From Bacteroidota bacterium (lineage in GTDB: Bacteria; Bacteroidota; Bacteroidia; Bacteroidales; F082): 64,000 bases of DNA. The stretch covers positions 1-64,000 of the forward strand of contig JAHJTC010000002.1 in NCBI GenBank assembly GCA_018830105.1, read 5' to 3'. Every line of letters starts with the position of its first letter. The stretch's first letter is position 1. Positions 24,992 through 33,647 of the stretch are shown one piece after another. A program made the position numbers and the translations under genes. The notes beneath the pieces are model-generated. The model was not told the origin of the DNA and ran no database searches. It was given only the letters and a program-made list of their open reading frames with translations.

Positions 24992-26005
24992 TCAGACGAT
25001 ATTGACTTCGGGTTCCAGGAATACGCCAAATTTTTTGTTCACATCGAGTTGTATCTGCATGGCGAGGGCAAACAATTCTCTTCCGCTTGCTTTGCCGTAA
25101 TTTACAAGCACCAGCGCCTGATTTTTGTGCACACCGGCATCTCCTTTGCGGTAGCCTTTCCAGCCAGCACGATCGATAAGCCAGGCTGCCGGAATCTTAA
25201 CGGTGTTATTTGTTGCCGGGAAAGCCGGTATTTCAGGAAACTCCATTTGCAGCTGTTCAAAAACAAGTTGGTGCATAAGCGGGTTTTTAAAAAAACTCCC
25301 TGAATTTCCTATCTCCTTCGGATCGGGCAGTTTGCTTCGGCGAATAGATTTTATGGCTTCGCTCAAGTCCTTTAGCGAAGGATTCTCTAGGCCTTGTTCA
25401 TTTAAATAATCGCTGATATTTCCGTAGGCCATATTAAGGTTTCCCTGCTTTTTGAGCCTGAATTGCACCGATAAAACCAAATACCTGCCTTTGCCGCCCT
25501 GCTTGAAAAAGCTTGAACGATAGCCGAAATCACAAGTCGGGCGGTCGAAAGTAACTTGTTTACCAGTCTGAAAGTCGAGTGCTTCCAGTTGAACAAAACA
25601 GTCTTTGAGCTCAACACCATAGGCGCCGATGTTTTGCATGGGAGCAGCACCGACATTGCCGGGAATCAACGATAAATTTTCAAGGCCATAAAAACCCTTT
25701 TCTACCATATCGTCCACAAAATTGCTCCAGTCAGTTCCGGCATGAGCGCAGATCAACACCTCATTTTCATCTTCCTCAAGCACTTCCCAGCCACTTTTAG
25801 AATAATGTATTACAAGACCCTCGAAAAAGTCGTCTAAAAATAGAATATTGCTTCCGCCTCCCAGCACCAAACGCTTGTTTTCTTTAAAAACAGCTTCGTC
25901 CATCAGTGCTTTCAGGGCTTCAACTGATTCCAATGAAGCAAAATGACTGGCTACAACATTCAGCCCAAAACTGTTGTAGGATTTAAGATTGAAAAAACGA
26001 TCCAA
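24992..26005 (-). CDS. murB: UDP-N-acetylenolpyruvoylglucosamine reductase
   Basis: This FAD enzyme carries out the second step of peptidoglycan precursor synthesis, reducing the enolpyruvyl group to lactyl with NADPH. The 337-aa protein shows GGGSNILFL (FAD binding), GNVGAAPMQNIGAYG, YRSSFFK and the catalytic Ser loop IGNSGSFFKNP, with the C-terminal Glu in FLEPEVN. The length and the YRSSFFK insertion fit type I MurB. The gene is monocistronic and divergent from the glycosyltransferases. Confidence 0.95.
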   Translation of the reverse strand: MDRFFNLKSYNSFGLNVVASHFASLESVEALKALMDEAVFKENKRLVLGGGSNILFLDDFFEGLVIHYSKSGWEVLEEDENEVLICAHAGTDWSNFVDDMVEKGFYGLENLSLIPGNVGAAPMQNIGAYGVELKDCFVQLEALDFQTGKQVTFDRPTCDFGYRSSFFKQGGKGRYLVLSVQFRLKKQGNLNMAYGNISDYLNEQGLENPSLKDLSEAIKSIRRSKLPDPKEIGNSGSFFKNPLMHQLVFEQLQMEFPEIPAFPATNNTVKIPAAWLIDRAGWKGYRKGDAGVHKNQALVLVNYGKASGRELFALAMQIQLDVNKKFGVFLEPEVNIV

Positions 26006-26092
26006 AATGTGATTTATTTTTTTTCAAAATTATAACAATTAATAATAATATTGGGTCAAGTTGAGTTATTTTAGGGTTAACGTTTCTGATTA

Positions 26093-27226
26093 TTGAGTAA
26101 GACGATTTGTTTGAAAAATGTTTACGTTTCTGTAATTAATGATCTGGTAACCGACCAACGTGTTCATAAATCCTGCACAAGCATGCAAAAAGCAGGGTTT
26201 AAGGTATTTCTGATTGGCCGTCGGTTGAGAAATAGTCCACCCATGGATACACGATCCTATTCGTGCAAAAGGATGCGGTTATATGTTGAAAAGGGGCCGC
26301 TTTTCTATGCCTGGTTTAATATCCGGCTGTTTTTTTTGCTGCTATTCAGCAAGCAAGACCTATTGGTATCCAATGACTTGGATACTTTGTTACCCAATTT
26401 TATTATTTCCAGACTTAAACGTATTCCACTGGTTTATGATAGCCATGAATACTTCACCGAAACTCCTGAATTAACCGGCCGGCCTATTGTGCAGAAGGTT
26501 TGGAAAGCAATTGAGAAGTATGTGCTTTCGCGAATGGATGAGATGATCACCGTGAACGAATCCATAGCCGGCTTATTTCGCGAAAAATACGGTATTGTCG
26601 TGCATGTTGTTCGTAATGTACCCTTTAGGTTACATTTAAAACCGGAAAGTAGCCGCGAGCAACTCAATTTGCCCGCGAACAAACGGCTGCTAATCCTGCA
26701 GGGATCTGGTATTAATATACAGCGTGGAGCAGAAGAATTGGTGCTGAGCATGAAATATATTGACGACAGCCTGCTGCTAATAATAGGTGGCGGCGATGTG
26801 CTGCCGGTTTTAAAACAAATGTGTAAAGCAAATAAGCTGGATGATAAAATTATGTTTCTGCCTCGCATGCCTTATGCAGAACTTATAAAATACACAACAT
26901 TGGCCGATCTGGGATTTACGCTGGATAAACCGACTAATCTGAATTATAGGTTCAGCCTGCCCAATAAGTTGTTTGATTTTATACAAGCAGGAGTGCCCGT
27001 TATTGCAAGCGATTTGCCCGAAATTAGACGCATTATCGAAAGCTATCAAATTGGTAATTTTATTCCGTCGCACGAACCGGAAGATATAGCTAGAGTGATT
27101 CGTGAAAGTATTGACAATAAGGCATTACGCACTAAATGGAAAAATAATCTTACTTTTGCTGCTCATCAGTTATGCTGGGAAAATGAGGAGAAAGTTTTAC
27201 TGAAAATTTATGGACAATATAGCTGA
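26093..27226 (+). CDS. Glycosyltransferase (GT-B fold, GT4-like)
   Basis: The 377-aa protein has an N-terminal acceptor domain beginning VYVSVINDLVTDQRVHKSCTSM and the DSHEYFTETPEL motif. Its C-terminal donor-binding domain has LLIIGGG, LPNKLFDFIQAGVPVIASDLPEIRRIIE (the E-x7-E-type region) and a final helical segment. It probably adds a sugar to a surface polysaccharide or LPS. There is no in-frame ATG near the N-terminus, so a TTG at 26093 is the likely start. Its end overlaps the next glycosyltransferase by 17 nt. Confidence 0.87.
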   Translation: MSKTICLKNVYVSVINDLVTDQRVHKSCTSMQKAGFKVFLIGRRLRNSPPMDTRSYSCKRMRLYVEKGPLFYAWFNIRLFFLLLFSKQDLLVSNDLDTLLPNFIISRLKRIPLVYDSHEYFTETPELTGRPIVQKVWKAIEKYVLSRMDEMITVNESIAGLFREKYGIVVHVVRNVPFRLHLKPESSREQLNLPANKRLLILQGSGINIQRGAEELVLSMKYIDDSLLLIIGGGDVLPVLKQMCKANKLDDKIMFLPRMPYAELIKYTTLADLGFTLDKPTNLNYRFSLPNKLFDFIQAGVPVIASDLPEIRRIIESYQIGNFIPSHEPEDIARVIRESIDNKALRTKWKNNLTFAAHQLCWENEEKVLLKIYGQYS

Positions 27227-28337
27227 AAAACACCTCCATATTGTTTCGTTTGATGTGCCCTGGCCTGCTAACTATGGCGGGGTGATCGATGTATTCTTTA
27301 AGGTAAAAGCACTCTCTGAGAAAGGGGTGAAGGTTCACCTGCATTGCTTTGAATATGGAAGAAAAAAAGCGAAGGTGCTGGAGGATATTTGTTTTAGCGT
27401 AAATTATTATAAAAGAGATATTTCCAAAAAACACCTTTTTAAAAACATTCCTTATATCGTAAGCTCCCGCACGTCGGAATCCTTGGTAGCGTGCTTGTTG
27501 GAAGATGATTATCCTATCCTGCTTGAGGGGCTTCACACTTGTAACCTATTGAATGAAAGGCGTTTGTCGAGTCGAAAAATCAGTGTTCGAACACACAATG
27601 TTGAACATGATTATTACTTGAACCTGGCCAAAGCGGAATCTGCACTTTTCAAGAAATATTATTTCTATAATGAAGCCGGAAAGCTAAAAAAATACCAAAA
27701 GGTGCTCAAAAAAGCAGATCATCTTATTGCAATAAGTCAGAAAGATGCGGATTATTTTGCGGAGAGCTTTAAAAATGTAACATTCATTCCGGCCTTTCAT
27801 CCGCATAAAGCGGTAAATATTATCCCCGGAAAGGGAAACTATGTGCTGTATCACGGGAACCTCTCCGTAGCCGAAAACTTTAATGCCGTGCGCTTTCTGG
27901 TCAATGAGGTATTTAATGATATGCCTGTTCCATTTAAAGTTGCCGGACTTCACCCGCCTTCTCAACTTGTTCATTTGCTGGCAGAACTGCCGAATGTGGA
28001 ATTGATCGCTAATCCTACTGATGAAGCCCTTTATAAGCTTATCAGTGAGGCGCAGGTAAATATTTCGGTAACATTTCAGGCAACAGGATTGAAGTTGAAA
28101 CTTTTGAATACCCTTTACAATGGCCGTTTTAGTTTGGTTAATGATAAAATGCTAAGCGGAAGCGCATTGGACAGTCTTTGTGTGATCGCCAATGATGCGT
28201 CTGCGTTGAAGAAGCAGCTCAAGAGATTGATGAAACAAAGCTTTACTGAAAAAGCAATCAGTTTAAGGAAAGAGAAGCTGGCAATATTGTATCACAATGG
28301 CCAAAACGTTGATAAGCTAATCGAGCTGGTTACTTGA
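27210..28337 (+). CDS. Glycosyltransferase (GT-B fold, group 1)
   Basis: The 375-aa protein opens with a typical GT-B Rossmann segment (HIVSFDVPWPANYGGVIDVFFKVKAL). It has VRTHNVEHDYY in the middle and, in the donor domain, YVLYHGNLSVAENFNAVRFL and VPFKVAGLHP. It is translationally coupled to the upstream glycosyltransferase (overlap of 17 nt), so the two likely act in one glycan pathway. The 3' end overlaps the convergent FtsE gene by 21 nt. Confidence 0.85.
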   Translation: MDNIAEKHLHIVSFDVPWPANYGGVIDVFFKVKALSEKGVKVHLHCFEYGRKKAKVLEDICFSVNYYKRDISKKHLFKNIPYIVSSRTSESLVACLLEDDYPILLEGLHTCNLLNERRLSSRKISVRTHNVEHDYYLNLAKAESALFKKYYFYNEAGKLKKYQKVLKKADHLIAISQKDADYFAESFKNVTFIPAFHPHKAVNIIPGKGNYVLYHGNLSVAENFNAVRFLVNEVFNDMPVPFKVAGLHPPSQLVHLLAELPNVELIANPTDEALYKLISEAQVNISVTFQATGLKLKLLNTLYNGRFSLVNDKMLSGSALDSLCVIANDASALKKQLKRLMKQSFTEKAISLRKEKLAILYHNGQNVDKLIELVT

Positions 28338-29000
28338 ACTAATCACAGCTCCTTCTTCACATTTGATTATTCGTGCAGGAAATTTGTGAATCAGATTGTA
28401 ATTGTGCGTAGCCATAAGCACTGCTTGCCCGGCTTCGCTGATACGTATCAGTAGCCTCATGATGTCGTTGGACGTTTCCGGATCCAGATTACCAGTAGGC
28501 TCATCAGCAAGTATGAGCAGGGGTTTGTTCAGCAATGCCCTGGCGATGGAAACACGCTGTTGCTCGCCACCCGACAGCTGATGTGGCATTTTGTTGCGCT
28601 TCCCTTTTAAGCCTACCTCATCAAGAACCTCCATAATGCGGCTGATGATGTCGGTTTTGTTTTTCCAGCCTGTGGCTTTGAGAACAAAAGCCAGGTTATC
28701 CTCAACGGAGCGATCAGAAAGCAACTGAAAATCCTGAAACACAATTCCTAACTTACGGCGCAGGTAGGGGATATCCTTTGACTTGAGCTTGCGCAAATCA
28801 AAACCTGCCACATTGGCCTGGCCGTCTTGTGCGGGCAATTCGGCATAGAGTGTTTTTAGCAATGAAGATTTACCACTCCCGGTTTTGCCAATAAGATAAA
28901 CAAATTCACCGGTGTCAATCGTCAGGTTGACATTGGTTAATACCAGATTATTCTTTTGAAAAATAGAAAGTTGTGAAAGGTAAACTACCGAATCGTGCAT
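28317..29000 (-). CDS. ftsE: Cell-division ABC ATPase FtsE
   Basis: The 227-aa ATPase shows Walker A IGKTGSGKSS, Q-loop VFQDFQLL, signature LSGGEQQRVSIARALL, Walker B LLILADEPTGNLDP and the H-loop ATHNY. The sequence type is FtsE, which with FtsX regulates peptidoglycan hydrolases at the septum. No ftsX is adjacent, so a LolD-like role cannot be fully excluded. An upstream frame to 29084 adds 28 odd residues. A -7 box at 29022-29029 places the transcript start near 29015, so ATG 29000 is chosen. Confidence 0.85.
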   Translation of the reverse strand: MHDSVVYLSQLSIFQKNNLVLTNVNLTIDTGEFVYLIGKTGSGKSSLLKTLYAELPAQDGQANVAGFDLRKLKSKDIPYLRRKLGIVFQDFQLLSDRSVEDNLAFVLKATGWKNKTDIISRIMEVLDEVGLKGKRNKMPHQLSGGEQQRVSIARALLNKPLLILADEPTGNLDPETSNDIMRLLIRISEAGQAVLMATHNYNLIHKFPARIIKCEEGAVISSSNQLD

Positions 29001-29021
29001 CGTTTTTTGTTTTGAAAACCT

Positions 29022-29029
29022 CAAAATTA
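29022..29029 (-). promoter_or_regulatory. -7 promoter element for ftsE
   Basis: TAATTTTG on the minus strand matches TAnnTTTG, 22 nt before the ATG at 29000. It lies inside any longer 5' extension of ftsE and so argues against it. No -33 TTG was found at the right distance. Confidence 0.5.
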
Positions 29030-29277
29030 CATGATTTTTTCCAGCACAGGGCGTGTTGCAAACAGAAACCTCTGCTTTACCCAAAAAATACCTGAGCTAT
29101 TAACCACTAAAAAATGGGTAGGGCAGGCTAAAGAGAACTGAAATCTAACGGCTCAGGCATTTTTCTGCAAATAGCGACTAAAAGAAAAAGTTGATAGAAT
29201 TATAAATGTCATTGAAGTTAAAAAATGCGCTATGTTTTTTTATTAACAGTTAGGTGATCCATCACCCAAATATTTTG

Positions 29278-29285
29278 TACTTTAG
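29278..29285 (+). promoter_or_regulatory. Probable -7 promoter element for ilvE
   Basis: TACTTTAG matches TAnnTTTG in 7 of 8 positions and lies 34 nt before the ATG at 29320. This favours that start over an in-frame ATG at 29254. Confidence 0.45.
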
Positions 29286-29319
29286 TCGCATTAAAAGTAT
29301 TAATCTAACGTTTAATGTT

Positions 29320-30339
29320 ATGGAAAATATTGATTGGAAAAACCTTCCATTTGGTTATTATCCAACTGATTACAATGTTCGCTGTTATTTTCGTAACGGC
29401 AAATGGGGTGAGCTGGAAGTGAATTCGTCTGAATATATCAGCATTCACATGGCCGCCACTGCCTTGCATTATGGTCAGGAAGCCTTTGAAGGGATGAAAG
29501 CCTATCGTGGAAAAGATGGAAAGGTGAGGTTGTTTCGCTGGCAGGATAATGCCAAACGCATGCGGATGTCGGCTTCGGGTATTATGATGGAGAAAGTGCC
29601 TGAAGAGATGTTTTTTGCCGCCATTGACAAAGCTGTTCGTCTCAATGCCCGATTCATTCCGCCTTATGGCACCGGCGCTTCGCTTTACATCAGGCCTTTA
29701 TTGTTTGGATCAGGACCACAGGTTGGCGTGAAACCCGCTAATGAGTACATGTTTGTGGTGTTCGTTACGCCGGTAGGGCCTTATTTTAAAGAAGGATTTA
29801 ATCCGGTAGCAGTAGAGCTGGTTCACGATTATGACCGTGCTGCACCTCAGGGAACAGGCCACATCAAGGTGGGAGGCAATTATGCAGCCAGTTTGCGCCC
29901 TGCAGATCGTGCGCACAAGGATGGTTATAGCTCCGTACTCTTTCTGGATGCGCGGGAGAAGAAATTTATTGACGAAGCAGGCCCGGCCAACTTTTTTGGT
30001 ATTCGTGATGGAAAATATATCACACCAAAATCATGCACCATTCTGCCTTCAATAACCAACAAAAGCCTTGAAGTGATTGCCGAAGATATCGGGCTCATTG
30101 TTGAGCGACGCCCTGTGCCTATCGAAGAGCTGGAGACCTTTGAGGAAGCCGGAGCCTGCGGCACTGCTGCGATTATCTCGCCCTTTAAGGTAATAGTAGA
30201 TCGGGAGTCGAAAAAAGAATACCACTATGGTGATATTTCAGGCCCCTATTCAACCAAATTATACATTACGCTACGTGGAATTCAGGAAGGTGAGATTGAA
30301 GACAAACACGGCTGGACTACAGTGCTCGAAGGTCTTTAA
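29320..30339 (+). CDS. ilvE: Branched-chain amino acid aminotransferase
   Basis: This fold-type IV PLP aminotransferase makes or degrades Leu, Ile and Val. The 339-aa protein (from the ATG at 29320) has ALHYGQEAFEGMKAYRG, RPLLFGSGPQVGV, the PLP-lysine motif GHIKVGGNYAAS, DEAGPANFFGI and the late EAGACGTAAIISP. Length and motifs fit the longer (type II) bacterial/eukaryotic branch. It is followed by a strong hairpin terminator and is monocistronic. Confidence 0.95.
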   Translation: MENIDWKNLPFGYYPTDYNVRCYFRNGKWGELEVNSSEYISIHMAATALHYGQEAFEGMKAYRGKDGKVRLFRWQDNAKRMRMSASGIMMEKVPEEMFFAAIDKAVRLNARFIPPYGTGASLYIRPLLFGSGPQVGVKPANEYMFVVFVTPVGPYFKEGFNPVAVELVHDYDRAAPQGTGHIKVGGNYAASLRPADRAHKDGYSSVLFLDAREKKFIDEAGPANFFGIRDGKYITPKSCTILPSITNKSLEVIAEDIGLIVERRPVPIEELETFEEAGACGTAAIISPFKVIVDRESKKEYHYGDISGPYSTKLYITLRGIQEGEIEDKHGWTTVLEGL

Positions 30340-30360
30340 TGAACCCAAAAAAACAGTTGA

Positions 30361-30397
30361 AAAACGTTTCGTTGGCTATCCGGCGAAACGTTTTTTT
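30361..30397. terminator. Terminator between convergent ilvE and pyrF
   Basis: AAAACGTTTCG pairs perfectly with CGAAACGTTTT over 11 bp, followed by T on the plus strand and preceded by A-rich sequence. It can serve ilvE. On the other strand it overlaps the 3' edge of pyrF and may act for it too. Confidence 0.88.
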
Positions 30398-31229
30398 ATG
30401 ACAACAGCTTATTTTTAATGAGTAACAGCTCCATTTGTTTTTGAAGGCTTTTGGCTTCGGCAGCAGCAGCTTCGGCGAAATCAGCACTGTTCGAAGCGTA
30501 AAGGATACTTCTGGAAGCATTAACAAGTAATCCCACTTCAGTATTGAAGCCGGCCTTAGCTACCTCGGCGAGATTGCCTCCTTGCGCTCCTACACCGGGA
30601 ACCAAAAAGAAATATTCAGGAGCAATTGTTCTGATTTTTCTTATCATAGCAGGTTGGGTAGCTCCGGCAACAAACATCAACTGATCACTATTCGCCCAGG
30701 AGCATGCTTTGCGGACTACTTCTTCGAAAAGCGTATTTCCGTTTTCAAGTTTGAGGTGTTGAAAATCAGCTGATCCCGTGTTGGAAGTGAGTCCCAGCAG
30801 AATCACCCATTTATCCTCAAAACCCAGAAAGGGTTCCACAGAGTCATAACCCATATAAGGTGCTACAGTAATGGCATCAGCTTTTAACTGTTCGAAAAAT
30901 GCACTGGCATAACGCCCTGATGTATTTCCGATATCACCGCGTTTGGCATCGGCTATAACCAGCATTTCGGGATAAGTAGCTTTGATGTAGTGTATCGTTT
31001 TTTCGAGGTTTACCCAGCCCGATGCCCCTTCATTTTCGTAAAAAGCGGTATTTGGTTTATAGGCAACAGCATAAGGCGCTGTGGCATCGATGATACGTTT
31101 GTTGAATTGAAAAACTGCGTTTTCATCGTGGGTAATGGCGTGAGGTATTTTGGCTGAATCAGTATCCAGCCCAACGCAAAGGAAAGAGCGTTTTCGTCTA
31201 ATTTGTCCGACTAATTCCTTTTTATTCAT
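30396..31229 (-). CDS. pyrF: Orotidine 5'-phosphate decarboxylase
   Basis: This TIM-barrel enzyme forms UMP from OMP. The 277-aa length and the catalytic DAKRGDIGNTSGRYA motif (Lys and Asp pair), with FLCVGLDTD at the start and FLVPGVGAQGG near the phosphate site, identify the longer (type 2) PyrF. It begins 3 nt after prfA ends on the same strand, so translation and pyrimidine synthesis genes share one transcript. Confidence 0.95.
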   Translation of the reverse strand: MNKKELVGQIRRKRSFLCVGLDTDSAKIPHAITHDENAVFQFNKRIIDATAPYAVAYKPNTAFYENEGASGWVNLEKTIHYIKATYPEMLVIADAKRGDIGNTSGRYASAFFEQLKADAITVAPYMGYDSVEPFLGFEDKWVILLGLTSNTGSADFQHLKLENGNTLFEEVVRKACSWANSDQLMFVAGATQPAMIRKIRTIAPEYFFLVPGVGAQGGNLAEVAKAGFNTEVGLLVNASRSILYASNSADFAEAAAAEAKSLQKQMELLLIKNKLLS

Positions 31230-31232
31230 GGC

Positions 31233-32312
31233 CTAATTGTCTAACTCAGTTTTCAAACGTTCAGCATTTTCAGCTATTTGCAGTTTTTCGATGATCTCGT
31301 CCAAATCCCCATCAATAATCGCTGACAGGTTGTATAAGGTCAGATTAATGCGATGGTCTGTAACACGACCTTGCGGCCAGTTATAGGTGCGAATCTTAGC
31401 TGAACGGTCGCCCGTGGAAACCATAGTTTTGCGCTTTGACGAAATCTCTTCAAGGTATTTGCTGTATTCTACTTCAAAAAGACGAGTCCGTAAAACCTTC
31501 ATGGCTTTTGCCAGGTTTTTAAGCTGTGATTTTTCGTCCTGACAGGTCACCACAATGCCACTTGGGATATGGGTGAGACGGATGGCAGAATAGGTTGTAT
31601 TTACCGATTGACCGCCCGGACCCGAAGAGCAGTAGGTGTCTTTGCGTATATCTTTATCGAGCAGCTCAATATCGAACTCCTCTGCTTCCGGAAGTACAAC
31701 TACCGATGCGGCAGAGGTATGCACACGGCCCTGTGTTTCGGTTTTGGGCACGCGTTGCACACGGTGTACTCCCGACTCAAATTTCAATATGCCGTAAGCA
31801 TTATTGCCTGTAACATTAAAAACAACTTCCTTAAAGCCTCCGGCAGTGCCTTCGTTCATGTCAACGACATCTGTTTTCCATCCTTTGGTTTCGCAGTATT
31901 TGATATACATACGGTACAAATCGCCGGCAAAAATACTGGCTTCGTCGCCTCCGGTTCCTGCCCTAATCTCTACCACTGCATTTTTGTCGTCCTGTGGATC
32001 TTTCGGAATAAGCATGATACGGATATCTTCTTCCAGCTTTTCCTTGCGTGCCTGAAAAGTCTCCAGTTCTTCGCGGGCCATTTCCCTGAAATCTTCATCT
32101 TTTTCATTTTTGATGATTTCACGGGCATTTCCAATATTTAAAACTACAGTTTTATATTCTGTAAATGCCTGTATAACAGGCTCTAAATCTTTGTAGTCCT
32201 TGTTGAGTTTAACATATCGCTTCATGTCTGCCATCACGGCAGGATCGTTTAGCTGTTCACTCATTTCTTCCCAGCGACGGCGAATGGTTTCTAGTTTATC
32301 TATGATGTCCAC
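31233..32312 (-). CDS. prfA: Peptide chain release factor 1
   Basis: Class I release factor (359 aa). The peptidyl-tRNA hydrolysis motif is visible in [12 protein letters not shown] (GGQ). The stop-codon-reading tripeptide region reads [10 protein letters not shown], so the usual P-A-T of RF1 is P-K-T here. The overall order (N-terminal coiled coil, HTSAASV, GGQ domain, [19 protein letters not shown]) matches RF1. A -7 box lies at 32332-32339. No prmC is adjacent. Confidence 0.95.
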   Translation of the reverse strand: MDIIDKLETIRRRWEEMSEQLNDPAVMADMKRYVKLNKDYKDLEPVIQAFTEYKTVVLNIGNAREIIKNEKDEDFREMAREELETFQARKEKLEEDIRIMLIPKDPQDDKNAVVEIRAGTGGDEASIFAGDLYRMYIKYCETKGWKTDVVDMNEGTAGGFKEVVFNVTGNNAYGILKFESGVHRVQRVPKTETQGRVHTSAASVVVLPEAEEFDIELLDKDIRKDTYCSSGPGGQSVNTTYSAIRLTHIPSGIVVTCQDEKSQLKNLAKAMKVLRTRLFEVEYSKYLEEISSKRKTMVSTGDRSAKIRTYNWPQGRVTDHRINLTLYNLSAIIDGDLDEIIEKLQIAENAERLKTELDN

Positions 32313-32331
32313 AATGCAAAATTTTGAATGG

Positions 32332-32339
32332 CAAAGGTA
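32332..32339 (-). promoter_or_regulatory. -7 promoter element for prfA-pyrF
   Basis: TACCTTTG on the minus strand fits TAnnTTTG, 20 nt before the prfA ATG. The -33 is not clear. Confidence 0.55.
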
Positions 32340-32481
32340 AGGAATTTGAATGTAGGGATTTCAGCCTGTGATTTGTAATTTTACAATGCTGATTTTCGAT
32401 ATGATGTAGCGAGCCAATAAGCCTGCTGATAGCTAAAGAACACGGTGTTTTCCACCTGAGCAGCAAAATTTCAGCCCATTT

Positions 32482-33645
32482 TTAATAGTTAAAAGTCCCC
32501 ACCATACTCTTAATAGTCAGTTTTTTATGAGCTGCCGATTCCACATGGCCAATGATTTGTGCATCCACCTTGAATTGTTTTGAAATTTCAATCATTTCCA
32601 GGGCAGATGCTTCGTCGGTATAAATTTCCATCCGGTGACCCATATTAAACACTTTGTACATCTCGTGCCAGTCAGTGCCCGATGACTGCTGTATCATTCG
32701 AAACAGGGGAGGGATATCGAACAACTGATCTTTAACGATATGAAGATGCTTAACAAAATGCATCACCTTGGTTTGTGCGCCTCCGCTACAATGGATCAGA
32801 CCATTGATTTTATGCCTGAATTCTTCTATAATGGGTTTTATCACAGGGGCGTAGGTTCTGGTAGGAGCCAGCACCAATTGCCCGGCATTTATGCCTTCAA
32901 CCTCGGTTGGATCAGTTAGCCCGAATGGACCGCTATACACTAAATCCTCCGGTATTTGGGGGTCAAAACTTTCAGGATATTTTTTGGCCAGATAGTGGCT
33001 AAACACATCATGCCGGGCAGAAGTAAGCCCGTTGCTGCCCATACCACCATTGTAACAATCCTCGTAAGTTGCTTGCCCAAATGACGCCAGCCCCACAATC
33101 ACATCTCCGGGCTGAATGTTGTTTTCAATCACCTGTGCACGCTTGATACGTGCGCTTACAGTGCTGTCAACGATAACGGTACGAACCAGATCGCCTACAT
33201 CAGCCGTTTCACCTCCGGTGAGGTGAATGCCTATCCCCTGATTCCTTAGTTTTTCCAGAAATTTCTCAGTACCGTTGATCAATGCGGCCAACACCTCGCC
33301 GGGTATCAGGTTTTTGTTGCGGCCAATCGTAGAGGATAAAAGCATGCCATCAGTAACTCCCACACACAGCAAATCATCGGTATTCATCACGATGGCATCC
33401 TGGGCAATACCTTCCCATACACTCAGGTCGCCTGTTTCTTTCCAGTAAAGATAGGCCAGGGCAGATTTTGTGCCTGCGCCATCTGCATGCATAATATTAC
33501 AATAATCCGCATCATTGCCTAAAATGTCGGGAATGATTTTGCAGAAGGCATTGGGGAAAATCCCCTTGTCCAGGTTTTTAATGGCTTTGTGTACATCTTC
33601 TTTGCCGGCCGAAACACCACGTTGCTGATAGCGCTGATCACTCAT
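32482..33645 (-). CDS. purM: Phosphoribosylformylglycinamidine cyclo-ligase (AIR synthetase)
   Basis: This ATP-dependent purine enzyme forms AIR from FGAM. The 387-aa protein has the PurM/AIRS fold with HADGAGTKSALAYLYW, AIVMNTDDLLCVGV, LTGGETADVGD and VGLASFGQ. It is somewhat longer than E. coli PurM and typical of the Bacteroidota form. It follows the OmpA-family gene by 2 nt on the same strand, an unusual coupling of an envelope gene and a purine gene. Confidence 0.93.
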   Translation of the reverse strand: MSDQRYQQRGVSAGKEDVHKAIKNLDKGIFPNAFCKIIPDILGNDADYCNIMHADGAGTKSALAYLYWKETGDLSVWEGIAQDAIVMNTDDLLCVGVTDGMLLSSTIGRNKNLIPGEVLAALINGTEKFLEKLRNQGIGIHLTGGETADVGDLVRTVIVDSTVSARIKRAQVIENNIQPGDVIVGLASFGQATYEDCYNGGMGSNGLTSARHDVFSHYLAKKYPESFDPQIPEDLVYSGPFGLTDPTEVEGINAGQLVLAPTRTYAPVIKPIIEEFRHKINGLIHCSGGAQTKVMHFVKHLHIVKDQLFDIPPLFRMIQQSSGTDWHEMYKVFNMGHRMEIYTDEASALEMIEISKQFKVDAQIIGHVESAAHKKLTIKSMVGTFNY

Positions 33646-33647
33646 CC

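Larger units (their letters stand above)
29001..29319. other. Divergent intergenic region ftsE/ilvE
   Basis: This AT-rich gap contains the -7 boxes of both flanking genes and no coding frame, hairpin or repeat that could be recognised. Confidence 0.6.

Noticed and set aside
29001..29084. A 28-residue 5' extension of ftsE
   Set aside because: The extension contains two cysteines and no family similarity, and a consensus -7 box lies inside it.
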